Origin: Firmicutes bacterium UBA2116
GTDB lineage: Bacteria; Bacillota; Clostridia; Tissierellales; Sedimentibacteraceae
DNA length: 12,982 nucleotides
Assembly (NCBI GenBank): GCA_002331025.1
Contig: DCYG01000021.1
Coordinates: forward strand, 82,050-95,031
Reading direction: 5' to 3'
Below the pieces are notes generated by a model. That model had not been told where the DNA came from, made no database searches, and was given only the letters and a program-made list of their open reading frames with translations. Shown here in pieces: positions 1-8,162 of this stretch (positions are counted from its first letter, which is position 1; each line of letters opens with the position of its first letter). A program made the translations under genes and the position numbers.

Positions 1-23
1 TGACCGGATGAACGGCAACGACG

Positions 24-66
24 CAGGCGGGCTTTTTCAGCAGCCTGACAGGGGTTTAGCCCCTGT
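24..66. repeat. GC-rich inverted repeats just downstream of abfD
   Basis: A perfect 7-bp stem, ACAGGGG (48-54) with CCCCTGT (60-66) around a 5-base loop, begins 7 bases beyond the abfD stop codon. A second, looser inverted repeat lies beside it: CAGGC (24-28) with GCCTG (43-47). On the minus strand neither stem is followed by a run of T, so they are not a textbook terminator for abfD. On the plus strand the 7-bp stem is followed by a T-rich stretch (67-85), which would fit a terminator for a convergent gene left of the window. Bases 1-66 look much richer in G and C than the genes, as expected of a dispersed intergenic repeat. Whether it is a repeat family or a terminator cannot be decided here. 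Confidence 0.5.
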
Positions 67-72
67 ATTATT

Positions 73-1524
73 TTAATCTTCTATTTTAGCTATTTTTTTA
101 GCCAATTCTTTTTTACCGTTAATGTTTCCTTGTCTTGAAATCATAATTCTCTGAGCCTGAGGTGAACCTGCTCCGTGCATCGATTCGGTTCTGTATCCAA
201 CAGCAGCTGTTCCAAGTGTTATGTTTTCAATTAATCTCAAAATCTTTAATCTGTCTTCTACAGAAACACCTTCAACGCCTTTTAGATATTTTTCTATATA
301 AGGTCCTAACTTGGGATCTCTCAAATCCTTTTCTGAAGGCGCCGTAACCATTAAACCACCTGCGATATCTTCTGCCAATCTTGCTATTTCATAAGGGAAT
401 CTCGTTATATTTTGTTTACACACATTAGCAAGCAGCAAATCAATAATATAGTTTCCTGATTCGGTCTTGTTTCCTTCTGCAGAACAAGCTATGCCGCAGC
501 TGTACAATGTTTCATTTAAATGAGTCATTTCAATCAGCTTATCCTTTACATGAGATGCTTTCTGAGCACCGTTGTAATCTGCAATCAAAGCAGCCGCACC
601 GATTAAAACATCGCCGACTCCTACCTTGCAGCCGCCGTAGCTTTGTCTGTGGTATCCTGCAAATCTTTCTACCATCATACCGGCAAATTCAGTTTCACCG
701 TTTAAAAATAATCTGTCATTCGGTACGAAAACATCTTCGAAAATAAGAAGTGATTCCATTCCGCCATACTCACAGTTACCTACATCCAAATTTGATCCTT
801 CTAATTTTCTTGTATCACATGACTGCCTGCCTATAATCATAAAGATTCCTTCTGCATCCATCGGAACAGAAAAAGAAATTGCATAATCCTTATCGTCCGG
901 ACCTAATGCGATAGTTGGCATTACTAAAACTTCATGTGAATTGCACGCACCTGTCTGATGAGCTTTTGCCCCTCTTACAACGACTCCGTCCTCTCTTCTT
1001 TCAACTACACGCAAATACATATCCGGATCAGATTGCTTGCTTGGTGACAATGACCTGTCCCCCTTTGGATCAGTCATTGCCCCGTCAACAGTTAAATCAC
1101 TCTGCTGTACATACTTCATATACTTTACAAAATTCTCAAAATATTTAGTTCCGAATTTCTTATCTGTTTCATAAGTTGTGCTGTAAACAGCATTGAACGC
1201 GTCCATTCCTACGCATCTCTGAAAGCACGAAGCAGTTTTCTGTCCTAACAATCTCTGCATTTTCACTTTCTTTATTAAATCCTCTGAGCTTTGATGTAAA
1301 TGTGTAAAGCGATTTATTTTTTCACCTGTCAAAGATGATGTTGCTGTCATTAAATCTTCATATTCCGGCATTTGCGCTAAATCATATGTCGCCTTAACCG
1401 AATTAAGAGAAGGTCTTAATATAGGATTGTCAACCGCACTCTCTATTTTTTCACCGAACATGTAAATTTGCATGCTCATCTTTTTTATACTTTCTATATA
1501 TTGTTCACCTGTCATTAAAGCCAT
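73..1524 (-). CDS. abfD: 4-hydroxybutyryl-CoA dehydratase / vinylacetyl-CoA delta-isomerase
   Basis: Converts 4-hydroxybutyryl-CoA to crotonyl-CoA by a flavin- and [4Fe-4S]-dependent ketyl-radical dehydration, and isomerises vinylacetyl-CoA; cytoplasmic. At 483 residues it is close to the roughly 490 of the C. aminobutyricum enzyme and reads as near-identical over long stretches (from memory). The cluster ligands known in the family are present: C100 and C104 in CFQRC, H292, and C299 in HRQSYGGC. Further active-site residues are also seen: Q102, T191, E257, K300 and the Glu of RTESMHGAG near the C-terminus. The region after about residue 395 is shorter than I recall for the reference. The reading frame is open up to 1602, but ATG at 1524 is preferred because an AGGAGGT box sits 6 bases upstream and the extension would run into the preceding gene. 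The gene follows the GGT-family gene by 29 bases, so the two are probably co-transcribed. No CoA-transferase or 4-hydroxybutyrate dehydrogenase is nearby. Confidence 0.96.
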   Translation of the reverse strand: MALMTGEQYIESIKKMSMQIYMFGEKIESAVDNPILRPSLNSVKATYDLAQMPEYEDLMTATSSLTGEKINRFTHLHQSSEDLIKKVKMQRLLGQKTASCFQRCVGMDAFNAVYSTTYETDKKFGTKYFENFVKYMKYVQQSDLTVDGAMTDPKGDRSLSPSKQSDPDMYLRVVERREDGVVVRGAKAHQTGACNSHEVLVMPTIALGPDDKDYAISFSVPMDAEGIFMIIGRQSCDTRKLEGSNLDVGNCEYGGMESLLIFEDVFVPNDRLFLNGETEFAGMMVERFAGYHRQSYGGCKVGVGDVLIGAAALIADYNGAQKASHVKDKLIEMTHLNETLYSCGIACSAEGNKTESGNYIIDLLLANVCKQNITRFPYEIARLAEDIAGGLMVTAPSEKDLRDPKLGPYIEKYLKGVEGVSVEDRLKILRLIENITLGTAAVGYRTESMHGAGSPQAQRIMISRQGNINGKKELAKKIAKIED

Positions 1525-1530
1525 TACATA

Positions 1531-1537
1531 ACCTCCT
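1531..1537 (-). promoter_or_regulatory. Ribosome binding site that fixes the abfD start
   Basis: The minus strand reads AGGAGGT here, 6 bases before ATG at 1524. This decides for the 483-residue protein and against the 26-residue N-terminal extension that the open frame would allow up to 1602. Confidence 0.85.
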
Positions 1538-1553
1538 GATAATATACTTTTTT

Positions 1554-3158
1554 CTACCAAACAGCAATATGACCGTCTGTTCTTTTTTCTGTTCCTCCGC
1601 ATAAGGTTCCTTCTTCGGTTCTAAGAATCATCTGACCCCTGCCAAAAGTTGATATTTCCGGTTGAATTTTAACTTCATGCCCTCTGCTGATTAAATCATT
1701 TATTATATGATTCGGAACATCCTGCTCTACCTGAATTTGCTTATCTTTTATCCACTGCCACCTCGGAGCATCAATAGCTTCCTGCGGATTCATATTAAAG
1801 TCTATAAGATTGGTTACTACCTGCACATGACCTTGTGGCTGCATAAAAGCGCCCATTACCCCGAATGGTCCGACTGCTTTTCCGTCTTTCATCAGAAATC
1901 CCGGAATTATCGTATGGTATGTTTTCTTATGCGGCAGCAAACAGTTATCATGACAATCGTCAAAACTGAAGTTATGTCCTCTGTTTTGCAGTGCTATACC
2001 GGTTTCGGGTATAACTATGCCGGAACCAAAGCCTGAATAATTGCTTTGAATATATGAAACCATGTTTCCTTCATCATCAGCCGTACACAAGTAAACTGTT
2101 CCGCCGCTGTCCGGGTCTCCTGCTTCCGGTACCAAAGCCGTGTTTTTTATAGATTCTTTTCTTAGTCTGCCGTAGCTGTCAGATAACAATTTCTTAATAT
2201 CTGCTTTCATATGACCGGCATCCGTAATATATTTCTGTCCGTCGGCAAACGCAAGTTTTATAGCTTCAATTTGTTTATGGTACGTATCACTATCGTCTTT
2301 ACATCTAAAATCAAAACCTTTTAAAATGTTTAGTGCCATTAAAGCCACTAACCCTTGTCCGTTAGGCGGTATTTCTAAAACATCATATCCTTTATAATTA
2401 ACTGATATCGGTTCTACCCATTCAGGTTTATAATCCATTAAATCTTCTTTAGTTATAAATCCTTTATATTGTTTAAAAAACGAATCAAATTTGTCGGCAA
2501 TATGTCCCTTATAATATGATTCTCCATAGGTTTCTCCTATTGATTTCAGGGTGTCAGCATGATGCGGCAGCTTCCAAAGTTCTCCGAATTTTGGTGTTGT
2601 ACCGTTTTTAGTAAACGTATCGAACCAATGCTTAAACTCTTCACCCTTCTCACTTCTATAAATATGATATGCTTCATCCCATGCTTGTTTAACATTTATG
2701 GAAACCGTAAAACCGTATCTTGCATAGTTTATAGCCGGCTGTAACACTTCAATAAGAGACAGCTTCCCAAACTTTTTAGATAGCTCTGACCACGCCGCAG
2801 GCGCCCCAGGCACCATAACGGGTATTACTCCGTATTTAGGTATTTCTTTTAAACCTCTCTCTTTCAGCTTATCTATCGATATGCCATAGGGTGAATATCC
2901 GCTGCCGTTTAAACCATAAATCTTATCCTTAAACCATACTATAGCAAAGGCATCACTTCCTAATCCGTTTGAAGTAGGTTCTACTACAGTCAGGCAGGCA
3001 GCTGTTGCAATCGCAGCATCTACAGCATTTCCACCCTTTTTTAATATTTCTAAACCTGCCTGTGCCGCTAAGGGCTGCGATGTTGCAACCATTCCTTTAT
3101 GTCCGTATACTACATTACGTTTTGATAAATACTTGTATTCTTCCGGCTTAAAATTCAT
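1554..3158 (-). CDS. Gamma-glutamyltransferase-family Ntn hydrolase (YwrD-like)
   Basis: A 534-residue member of the gamma-glutamyltranspeptidase superfamily, which self-cleaves before a Thr that then acts as the N-terminal nucleophile for amide hydrolysis or transfer. The conserved start KGMVATSQPLAAQAG, GGNAVDAAIATA (42-53) and PTSNGLGSDAF (61-71) are typical, and the candidate nucleophile is T354 in DSGGTVYL. The later segment GSGIVIPETGIALQNRG (378-394) matches the small-subunit region. There is no signal peptide or membrane segment, so unlike classical periplasmic GGT it should act inside the cell, as expected for the Bacillus YwrD group. The superfamily also includes amidohydrolases such as oxamate amidohydrolase HpxW and cephalosporin acylases, so true gamma-glutamyl transfer should not be assumed. 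ATG at 3158 has AGGAGG 5 bases upstream. It sits between the GntR gene and abfD and may release an amide-bound substrate for the pathway (inference). Confidence 0.88.
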   Translation of the reverse strand: MNFKPEEYKYLSKRNVVYGHKGMVATSQPLAAQAGLEILKKGGNAVDAAIATAACLTVVEPTSNGLGSDAFAIVWFKDKIYGLNGSGYSPYGISIDKLKERGLKEIPKYGVIPVMVPGAPAAWSELSKKFGKLSLIEVLQPAINYARYGFTVSINVKQAWDEAYHIYRSEKGEEFKHWFDTFTKNGTTPKFGELWKLPHHADTLKSIGETYGESYYKGHIADKFDSFFKQYKGFITKEDLMDYKPEWVEPISVNYKGYDVLEIPPNGQGLVALMALNILKGFDFRCKDDSDTYHKQIEAIKLAFADGQKYITDAGHMKADIKKLLSDSYGRLRKESIKNTALVPEAGDPDSGGTVYLCTADDEGNMVSYIQSNYSGFGSGIVIPETGIALQNRGHNFSFDDCHDNCLLPHKKTYHTIIPGFLMKDGKAVGPFGVMGAFMQPQGHVQVVTNLIDFNMNPQEAIDAPRWQWIKDKQIQVEQDVPNHIINDLISRGHEVKIQPEISTFGRGQMILRTEEGTLCGGTEKRTDGHIAVW

Positions 3159-3255
3159 GCATGCCTCCTGTATTCTGATTGCTCAAGAATTTCCCCAAAT
3201 ATCAGGGAAAATTAATATATATCATCTAAATGCCTCAACTTTGCCCTTTGCTTAT
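3159..3255 (-). promoter_or_regulatory. gntR-ggt intergenic region with weak inverted repeat
   Basis: This 97-base gap holds the AGGAGG box of the downstream gene (3164-3169) and a 6-bp inverted repeat, TTTCCC (3190-3195) with GGGAAA (3205-3210), with a 9-base spacer. I see no convincing -35/-10 pair and no T-run after the stem, so read-through from gntR is the simplest reading. The repeat could be an operator for the neighbouring regulator, but this is weakly supported. Confidence 0.3.
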
Positions 3256-3924
3256 TCAATTTAAATACATATTTATTATTTCTTGATCAATATTAAAAAA
3301 GTCTTCTAAATGTTGACACAATAAATTTTTTACTCTTTTATCGTCACGATCAAATAATGCGTCAACTATTTCACTATGTTTACTGATTTGATTGATGCTG
3401 TCCTCAATATTTGTATACTTTGATATTTGAACAATATGAATTTTCATATATAACTTCTCTTGGCTTTCAATTAACAAATCATTTCTTCCTATTTTAGCAA
3501 TCTCAAGATGAAATTGTGAATCCAAGGAAATTCGTTCATAAATATCTCCCTTTTCAGCACTGATCCTGCACTTTTCCGCAATTTCCTTTAATTGAGAAAA
3601 GTCAGAATTAGAACCGTTTCTTATAGCTAATTGACACGAAAGGATATCTTGAGATAATCTCAGTTCTCCAATTTTCTTTATGTCACTCTCATTATATTGT
3701 TTTACTTCAGAATATCGATTAGGATAAATTGAAACCAATCCCTCTTCACTAAGTTTTCTGATAGCTTCTCTGACAGGTGTTCTGCTGCATTTAACAATCT
3801 CAGTGATTTTCTCTTCAGGTATTTTTTCACCCGGTCGAATTTCTAAATGCAAAATCATATCTTTTATCTTTTCATATACCCTTGCGCTTGTACTTATGCT
3901 CGTTATTTCATTGATCGCTTTCAT
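3256..3924 (-). CDS. GntR-family transcriptional regulator, FadR/FCD subgroup
   Basis: A 222-residue DNA-binding regulator. The winged helix-turn-helix covers about residues 12-75, with the typical RPGEKIPEEKI turn and the recognition-helix motif CSRTPVREAIRKLSEEGLV (46-64). The C-terminal all-helical FCD domain (about 80-215) keeps the metal and ligand residues of the family: D135, H139, H183 and H205. FCD regulators usually bind small organic acids and repress the adjacent catabolic genes until the acid is present. Here the gene lies in the middle of the locus, between nifJ and the GGT-family gene, with its own promoter upstream. It is therefore the natural candidate regulator of the ggt-abfD segment and perhaps the whole locus (inference). 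The start at 3924 has a G-rich box (3934-3938) about 9 bases upstream, weaker than the boxes of its neighbours. The effector is unknown. Confidence 0.93.
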   Translation of the reverse strand: MKAINEITSISTSARVYEKIKDMILHLEIRPGEKIPEEKITEIVKCSRTPVREAIRKLSEEGLVSIYPNRYSEVKQYNESDIKKIGELRLSQDILSCQLAIRNGSNSDFSQLKEIAEKCRISAEKGDIYERISLDSQFHLEIAKIGRNDLLIESQEKLYMKIHIVQISKYTNIEDSINQISKHSEIVDALFDRDDKRVKNLLCQHLEDFFNIDQEIINMYLN

Positions 3925-3956
3925 GTCAATCTGCCCCCATTGCCAATTTTTACATA

Positions 3957-3985
3957 ATTATATATTAACTGTTTAAATATTTCAA
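3957..3985 (-). promoter_or_regulatory. Sigma-A promoter of the gntR-ggt-abfD segment
   Basis: On the minus strand TTGAAA (3985-3980) is followed after exactly 17 bases by a consensus TATAAT (3962-3957). The start of transcription would fall near 3950, about 25 bases before the gntR start codon. It lies just past the nifJ stop codon, so gntR, the GGT-family gene and abfD can be expressed independently of the long upstream operon. This is the best promoter I found in the window. Confidence 0.75.
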
Positions 3986-3993
3986 TGTTTAAA
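3970..3993. repeat. Direct repeat TGTTTAAA overlapping the gntR -35 region
   Basis: TGTTTAAA occurs at 3970-3977 and again at 3986-3993, a 16-base period, flanking and touching the -35 hexamer. A short palindrome ATTG-C-CAAT (3939-3947) lies just downstream of the likely transcription start. Either could be the operator of the GntR regulator; GntR/FCD proteins usually favour short palindromes, so the assignment is open. Confidence 0.4.
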
Positions 3994-6900
3994 TTATTTG
4001 TCTGCTAAACGCTTATAATTATTTAATCTCTCATTGGCATCAATTTCGGCTTTCGCGAACAACTCTTTAGCTTTTTCAGGATACTGCTTTAATAAAGAAG
4101 AATATCTTACCTCGCTTAATAAAAATTCCTCAAAACTTGCTGAAGGTTCACCACTGTCCAGAGTAAACGGATTTTTACCTTGTTCTTTCAACATTGGGTT
4201 ATATCTGTATAATGACCAATAACCGGCCGCTACTGCACGCTTTGCCTGATTTTGTGTTTTACCCATTCCATCTTTAATTCCATGATTAACACAAGGGGCA
4301 TAAGCAATAATTAAAGAAGGTCCGGGATATGCCTCAGCTTCTAAAATTGCCTTAAGTGTCTGGCTTTGATTTGCACCCATGGCTACTTGTGCAACATAAA
4401 CATATCCATAGCTCATTACCATCATACCCAAGTCTTTTTTCTTTGTCTTTTTACCAGATGCAGCAAATTTAGCAATGGCAGCAGTCGGTGTTGATTTTGA
4501 TGACTGACCCCCGGTATTTGAATAAACTTCCGTATCAAATACCAATACATTAATGTCTTCACCTGCCGCAAGCACATGGTCTAACCCGCCGTAACCTATG
4601 TCATATGCCCAACCGTCACCGCCGAATATCCAGTTAGATTGTTTGACAAAGACATCCCGTCTTTCATATATTTCTGCATATTCCGGTATTTCTTTGTAAT
4701 TTTCGAGAGCATTAGCGAGTTTTTCCGCTCTTTCACGAGTTCCCGCCGATATGGCATAACCCTTTACCCATTCTTTCATCACTTCTTTTAATTCTTCATC
4801 AGTTACATTCTCAAGGAGAATTTTTACTTTCTTCAGAACAGAATCTCTTATTGTCAATGTACCTATATGCATTCCATAACCATATTCGGCATTATCTTCG
4901 AAAAGTGAGAATCCCCAAGCCGGTCCATATCCTCTTTTATCCTTTTTAAACGGAATAGATGGAGCTGAGCCTCCCCATACCGTAGTGCAGCCTGCTGCAT
5001 TTGAAATAACCATTCTGTCTCCAAACAATTGAGTTACCAGTTTGGCATATGGCGTTTCACCGCAACCGGCACATGCGCCGGAGAATTCAAAATACGGCAT
5101 TGCAAATTGACTTCCCTTAACTGTGGATTTTTGCTTGTCTGTAACTTCTGTCAGCTCTAATTCCTTTGCATAATTCCACATGTTTACCAACTCATCTTTT
5201 TTATCTGACAAACTCCTCATTTCAAGCGCTTTTTCCTTAGCGGGACAAACATCTGCACAGTTACCGCAGCCGGTGCAATCCAAAGCAGACATTGCCATAT
5301 AAAACTGTTTATCTTTATATCCTATAGCAGTCTTTGTTTCAATTGCTGCAGGTGATGCTTCAACTTGCTCTGCGGATAACAGCATTGGTCTTAACACCGA
5401 ATGGGGGCAAACAAATGAACATTGATTACATTGAATACATTTCTCTGCACTCCAATAAGGTACATCCACAGCTATTCCACGTTTTTCATACTGAGTTACG
5501 TCAGTTGGGTAAGTACCGTCTTCTATTCCGTTAAAAGCACTTACCGGCAAGGAATCTCCTTTTTGCCTGTTCATAGGAATCATGATGTTTTTTACAAATT
5601 CAGGTAGTTCATGAACAATATCTTTGCCTTCATCTTTTGATGTTTTCCAGCTGTCAGGCACTTCCACCTTTACAATTGCATTAACTCCGGCATCAATTGC
5701 ACTATTGTTCATATCAATAACATCTTGTCCTTTTCTTCCATAGCTTTCAATTACTGCCTCTTTTAACAAATTAACTGAATTTTCTAAAGCCATTACATTT
5801 GATAATTTAAAAAATGCGGCTTGCATGATCATATTAATTCTATTACCAAGTCCTAAATTTCTTGCAATTTCAACTGCATTTATTACATAAAAATCAGCTT
5901 TTTTATCTGCAAGTTTCCTCTTAATTCCGGAAGGCAATTCCTTCTCCAGTTCTTTTTTATCCCAAGTGCAGTTTAATAAGAATACTCCGCCCTCTTTTAA
6001 ATCATCTACCAAATCATATTGATTTACATAGGCAGGATTATGACAAGCAATAAAATCAGCAGAATTGATTCCATAAGGAGATTGAATTTGATCATCGCCA
6101 AATCTTAAATGGGAAATTGTAACTCCTCCTGATTTTTTAGAATCATATGCAAAATATGCCTGTGCATATTTATCAGTGTTATCGCCTATAATTTTTATAG
6201 CTGATTTATTGGCACTTACCGTACCGTCTGAACCCAATCCCCAGAATTTACATGCAATTGTACCTGCAGGAGATGGATTGAATTTTTCGTCGTAAGGAAC
6301 AAGGGATTTATTTGTTACATCATCTACTATTCCCACGGTAAATCCGTCAACAGGATTCTCCTTCTCCAGATTTGCGAAAACTTCCATAACATTTGCAGGT
6401 GTAAACTCTTTTGATCCGAGACCATAACGACCTCCGACAATTAAAGGAGTATTTTCTTTTCCATAAAACGCATTTTTAACATCTAAGAAAAGAGGTTCTC
6501 CCGAAGCGCCGGGTTCTTTTGTACGATCTAAAACAGCTATGCGTTTTACCGTATCCGGTATTGCTTCTAACATATGTTTTATTGAAAACGGTCTGAATAA
6601 ATGAACTTCCAACAATCCGTAATTTGAACCGTTTTTATTGAAATATTCAATTGTTTCCCTGATAGTGTCACAGCCTGAGCCCATAGCAATTATTATGTTT
6701 TCTGCTTTTGAAGAACCGTAATAATTAAATAATTTATAATCCCTTCCGGTTAGTTTATTAATTTCATCCATGTAATGTTGAATCACTTCCGGAACAGGTT
6801 CGTAGAATTTATTTATAGCCTCTCTTGTTTGAAAGAATACATCCGGATTTTGTGTTGTACCGCGAAGAACAGGTCGATTAGAATTCAAAGAATTATTTCT

Positions 6901-7512
6901 AAACCTTTTTACAGCATCCATATCTACCAATTTAGCCAACTCATCATATTCTAATATTTCTATTTTTTGCATTTCATGGGATGTTCTGAAGCCGTCAAAA
7001 AAATGAAGAACAGGAATTCTTGTTTTTATTGCTGACAAATGAGCTATAGAACCTAAGTCCATACATTGCTGTACACTGCTTGATGCCAGCATGGTAAAAC
7101 CCGTCTGACGCGTTGACATAACATCCTGATGGTCTCCGAAAATACTAAGTGCATTTGAAGCCAATGAACGCGCACTTACATGGAATACTGCCGGTAATAA
7201 TTCACCTGCTATTTTGTACATATTTGGTATCATTAACAGCAATCCCTGTGAAGCTGTATAGGTTGTTGATAATGCTCCACCCTGTAAGGATCCATGCAAA
7301 GCACCGGCAGCACCTCCTTCTGATTGCATTTCCTTTACTACTACTTCGTTACCAAATATATTTTTTACACCGGCAGATGCCCATTCATCAACATGTTCTG
7401 CCATTGACGAGGAAGGCGTGATAGGAAATATCGCTGCCATATCTGTAAAGGCATAGGATGCATAAGCCGCTGCCATGTTACCATCCATTGTTTGAGTTTT
7501 TCTCTTACTCAT
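3994..7512 (-). CDS. nifJ: Pyruvate:ferredoxin (flavodoxin) oxidoreductase, single-chain
   Basis: Oxidatively decarboxylates pyruvate with CoA to acetyl-CoA and CO2, passing electrons to ferredoxin or flavodoxin; cytoplasmic, thiamine-diphosphate dependent. The 1172 residues match the full length of the fused homodimeric type. Domain I has FPITPSS (29-35) with T32, E65 and the substrate-binding R115 in HVSAR. The 8Fe-8S ferredoxin-like domain has C692, C695, C698, C702 and C746, C749, C752, C756. The proximal cluster ligands are C814, C817, C842 and C1074. The TPP motif is GGDGWAYDIGYGG (964-976) and SNTGGQ (998-1003). No key residue is missing. The start at 7512 has AAAGGAG upstream, and the gene follows the 194-residue gene by 40 bases. 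R115 and T32 argue for pyruvate as main substrate, though such enzymes can accept 2-oxobutyrate. In this locus it may turn an oxo-acid produced upstream into acyl-CoA. Confidence 0.97.
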   Translation of the reverse strand: MSKRKTQTMDGNMAAAYASYAFTDMAAIFPITPSSSMAEHVDEWASAGVKNIFGNEVVVKEMQSEGGAAGALHGSLQGGALSTTYTASQGLLLMIPNMYKIAGELLPAVFHVSARSLASNALSIFGDHQDVMSTRQTGFTMLASSSVQQCMDLGSIAHLSAIKTRIPVLHFFDGFRTSHEMQKIEILEYDELAKLVDMDAVKRFRNNSLNSNRPVLRGTTQNPDVFFQTREAINKFYEPVPEVIQHYMDEINKLTGRDYKLFNYYGSSKAENIIIAMGSGCDTIRETIEYFNKNGSNYGLLEVHLFRPFSIKHMLEAIPDTVKRIAVLDRTKEPGASGEPLFLDVKNAFYGKENTPLIVGGRYGLGSKEFTPANVMEVFANLEKENPVDGFTVGIVDDVTNKSLVPYDEKFNPSPAGTIACKFWGLGSDGTVSANKSAIKIIGDNTDKYAQAYFAYDSKKSGGVTISHLRFGDDQIQSPYGINSADFIACHNPAYVNQYDLVDDLKEGGVFLLNCTWDKKELEKELPSGIKRKLADKKADFYVINAVEIARNLGLGNRINMIMQAAFFKLSNVMALENSVNLLKEAVIESYGRKGQDVIDMNNSAIDAGVNAIVKVEVPDSWKTSKDEGKDIVHELPEFVKNIMIPMNRQKGDSLPVSAFNGIEDGTYPTDVTQYEKRGIAVDVPYWSAEKCIQCNQCSFVCPHSVLRPMLLSAEQVEASPAAIETKTAIGYKDKQFYMAMSALDCTGCGNCADVCPAKEKALEMRSLSDKKDELVNMWNYAKELELTEVTDKQKSTVKGSQFAMPYFEFSGACAGCGETPYAKLVTQLFGDRMVISNAAGCTTVWGGSAPSIPFKKDKRGYGPAWGFSLFEDNAEYGYGMHIGTLTIRDSVLKKVKILLENVTDEELKEVMKEWVKGYAISAGTRERAEKLANALENYKEIPEYAEIYERRDVFVKQSNWIFGGDGWAYDIGYGGLDHVLAAGEDINVLVFDTEVYSNTGGQSSKSTPTAAIAKFAASGKKTKKKDLGMMVMSYGYVYVAQVAMGANQSQTLKAILEAEAYPGPSLIIAYAPCVNHGIKDGMGKTQNQAKRAVAAGYWSLYRYNPMLKEQGKNPFTLDSGEPSASFEEFLLSEVRYSSLLKQYPEKAKELFAKAEIDANERLNNYKRLADK

Positions 7513-7552
7513 TAATTAGCTCCTTTCATTTTTTATAATTTTTGTATTTCAT

Positions 7553-8137
7553 TTAATTGAAAGTTTTATAATGTTTACCATTGTTATCAGACACATATAT
7601 ACCACCGCGGCTCATATAACCACTTCCATCTTCTACGAGGATATATAAATCCGTAATTTCACTAAATTTATTTGTTACTGTATCAATATCATATTTTCCT
7701 TTTTTATATTCTATCAATATGTTCTTTAGTTTTAATCCATCAGAATAAGAGCCTTTAAAAGCAGCTCCCGGACCTCCGGAGAATGATATTAAATATATGC
7801 CCGTTATTATCTCCTCAATCTCATCTTGAGCCGATTCATTTTGTTCACACGGACTTCCTATAATACCGCCTGTTTTATTTTTTATATTGTCGATTGATAT
7901 AGAAGCACCAACTACCGATACCCATTCCGGAGATATTTTTTTTATCGCTTCAGCCAATGTGTAATCGATAATATATTCATCCTTCGACTGCCCTAACATA
8001 AACTCACTTATCTTTTCATATATGTTAATTGCTTCGAGCTTTTTACCTTTTGGACAGAATCCCCCCACAATAATGCTAAAATTATCTTTAGTGAGTGTTT
8101 TTAATAAAAAAGATTCATATGCAATTGTATTCTTCAT
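7553..8137 (-). CDS. Uncharacterised 194-residue cytoplasmic protein
   Basis: I do not recognise the family. The protein is soluble, with no signal peptide or membrane segment. The N-terminal part alternates beta-like and helical segments (SIIVGGFCP, 21-29; helix about 35-70), and WVSVVGASISI (72-82) looks like a buried strand. A glycine-rich loop SFSGGPGAAFKGSYSDG (118-134) and a second one, VEDGSGYMSRGGI (168-180), could bind a phosphate or cofactor. Two cysteines, C28 and C97, lie in loop-like contexts. ATG at 8137 has GGGAG 4 bases upstream. It is the last gene of a tight group of three, 25 bases after the MoCF-like gene and 40 bases before nifJ. Its neighbours suggest a role as accessory protein or subunit alongside the MoCF-like protein, but the function is unknown. 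Confidence 0.85.
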   Translation of the reverse strand: MKNTIAYESFLLKTLTKDNFSIIVGGFCPKGKKLEAINIYEKISEFMLGQSKDEYIIDYTLAEAIKKISPEWVSVVGASISIDNIKNKTGGIIGSPCEQNESAQDEIEEIITGIYLISFSGGPGAAFKGSYSDGLKLKNILIEYKKGKYDIDTVTNKFSEITDLYILVEDGSGYMSRGGIYVSDNNGKHYKTFN

Positions 8138-8162
8138 TTTACTCCCATAATAGTCAGTTCAG

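Noticed and set aside
1525..1602. N-terminal extension of AbfD by 26 residues
   Set aside because: It overlaps the end of the GGT-family gene, is basic and Cys-containing unlike any AbfD start I know, and the AGGAGGT box at 1531-1537 places the start at 1524.
7513..7552. Promoter in front of nifJ
   Set aside because: A TATAAA-like hexamer is present in this 40-base gap, but no properly spaced -35 was found and the whole gap is A/T-rich, so such a match is expected by chance.
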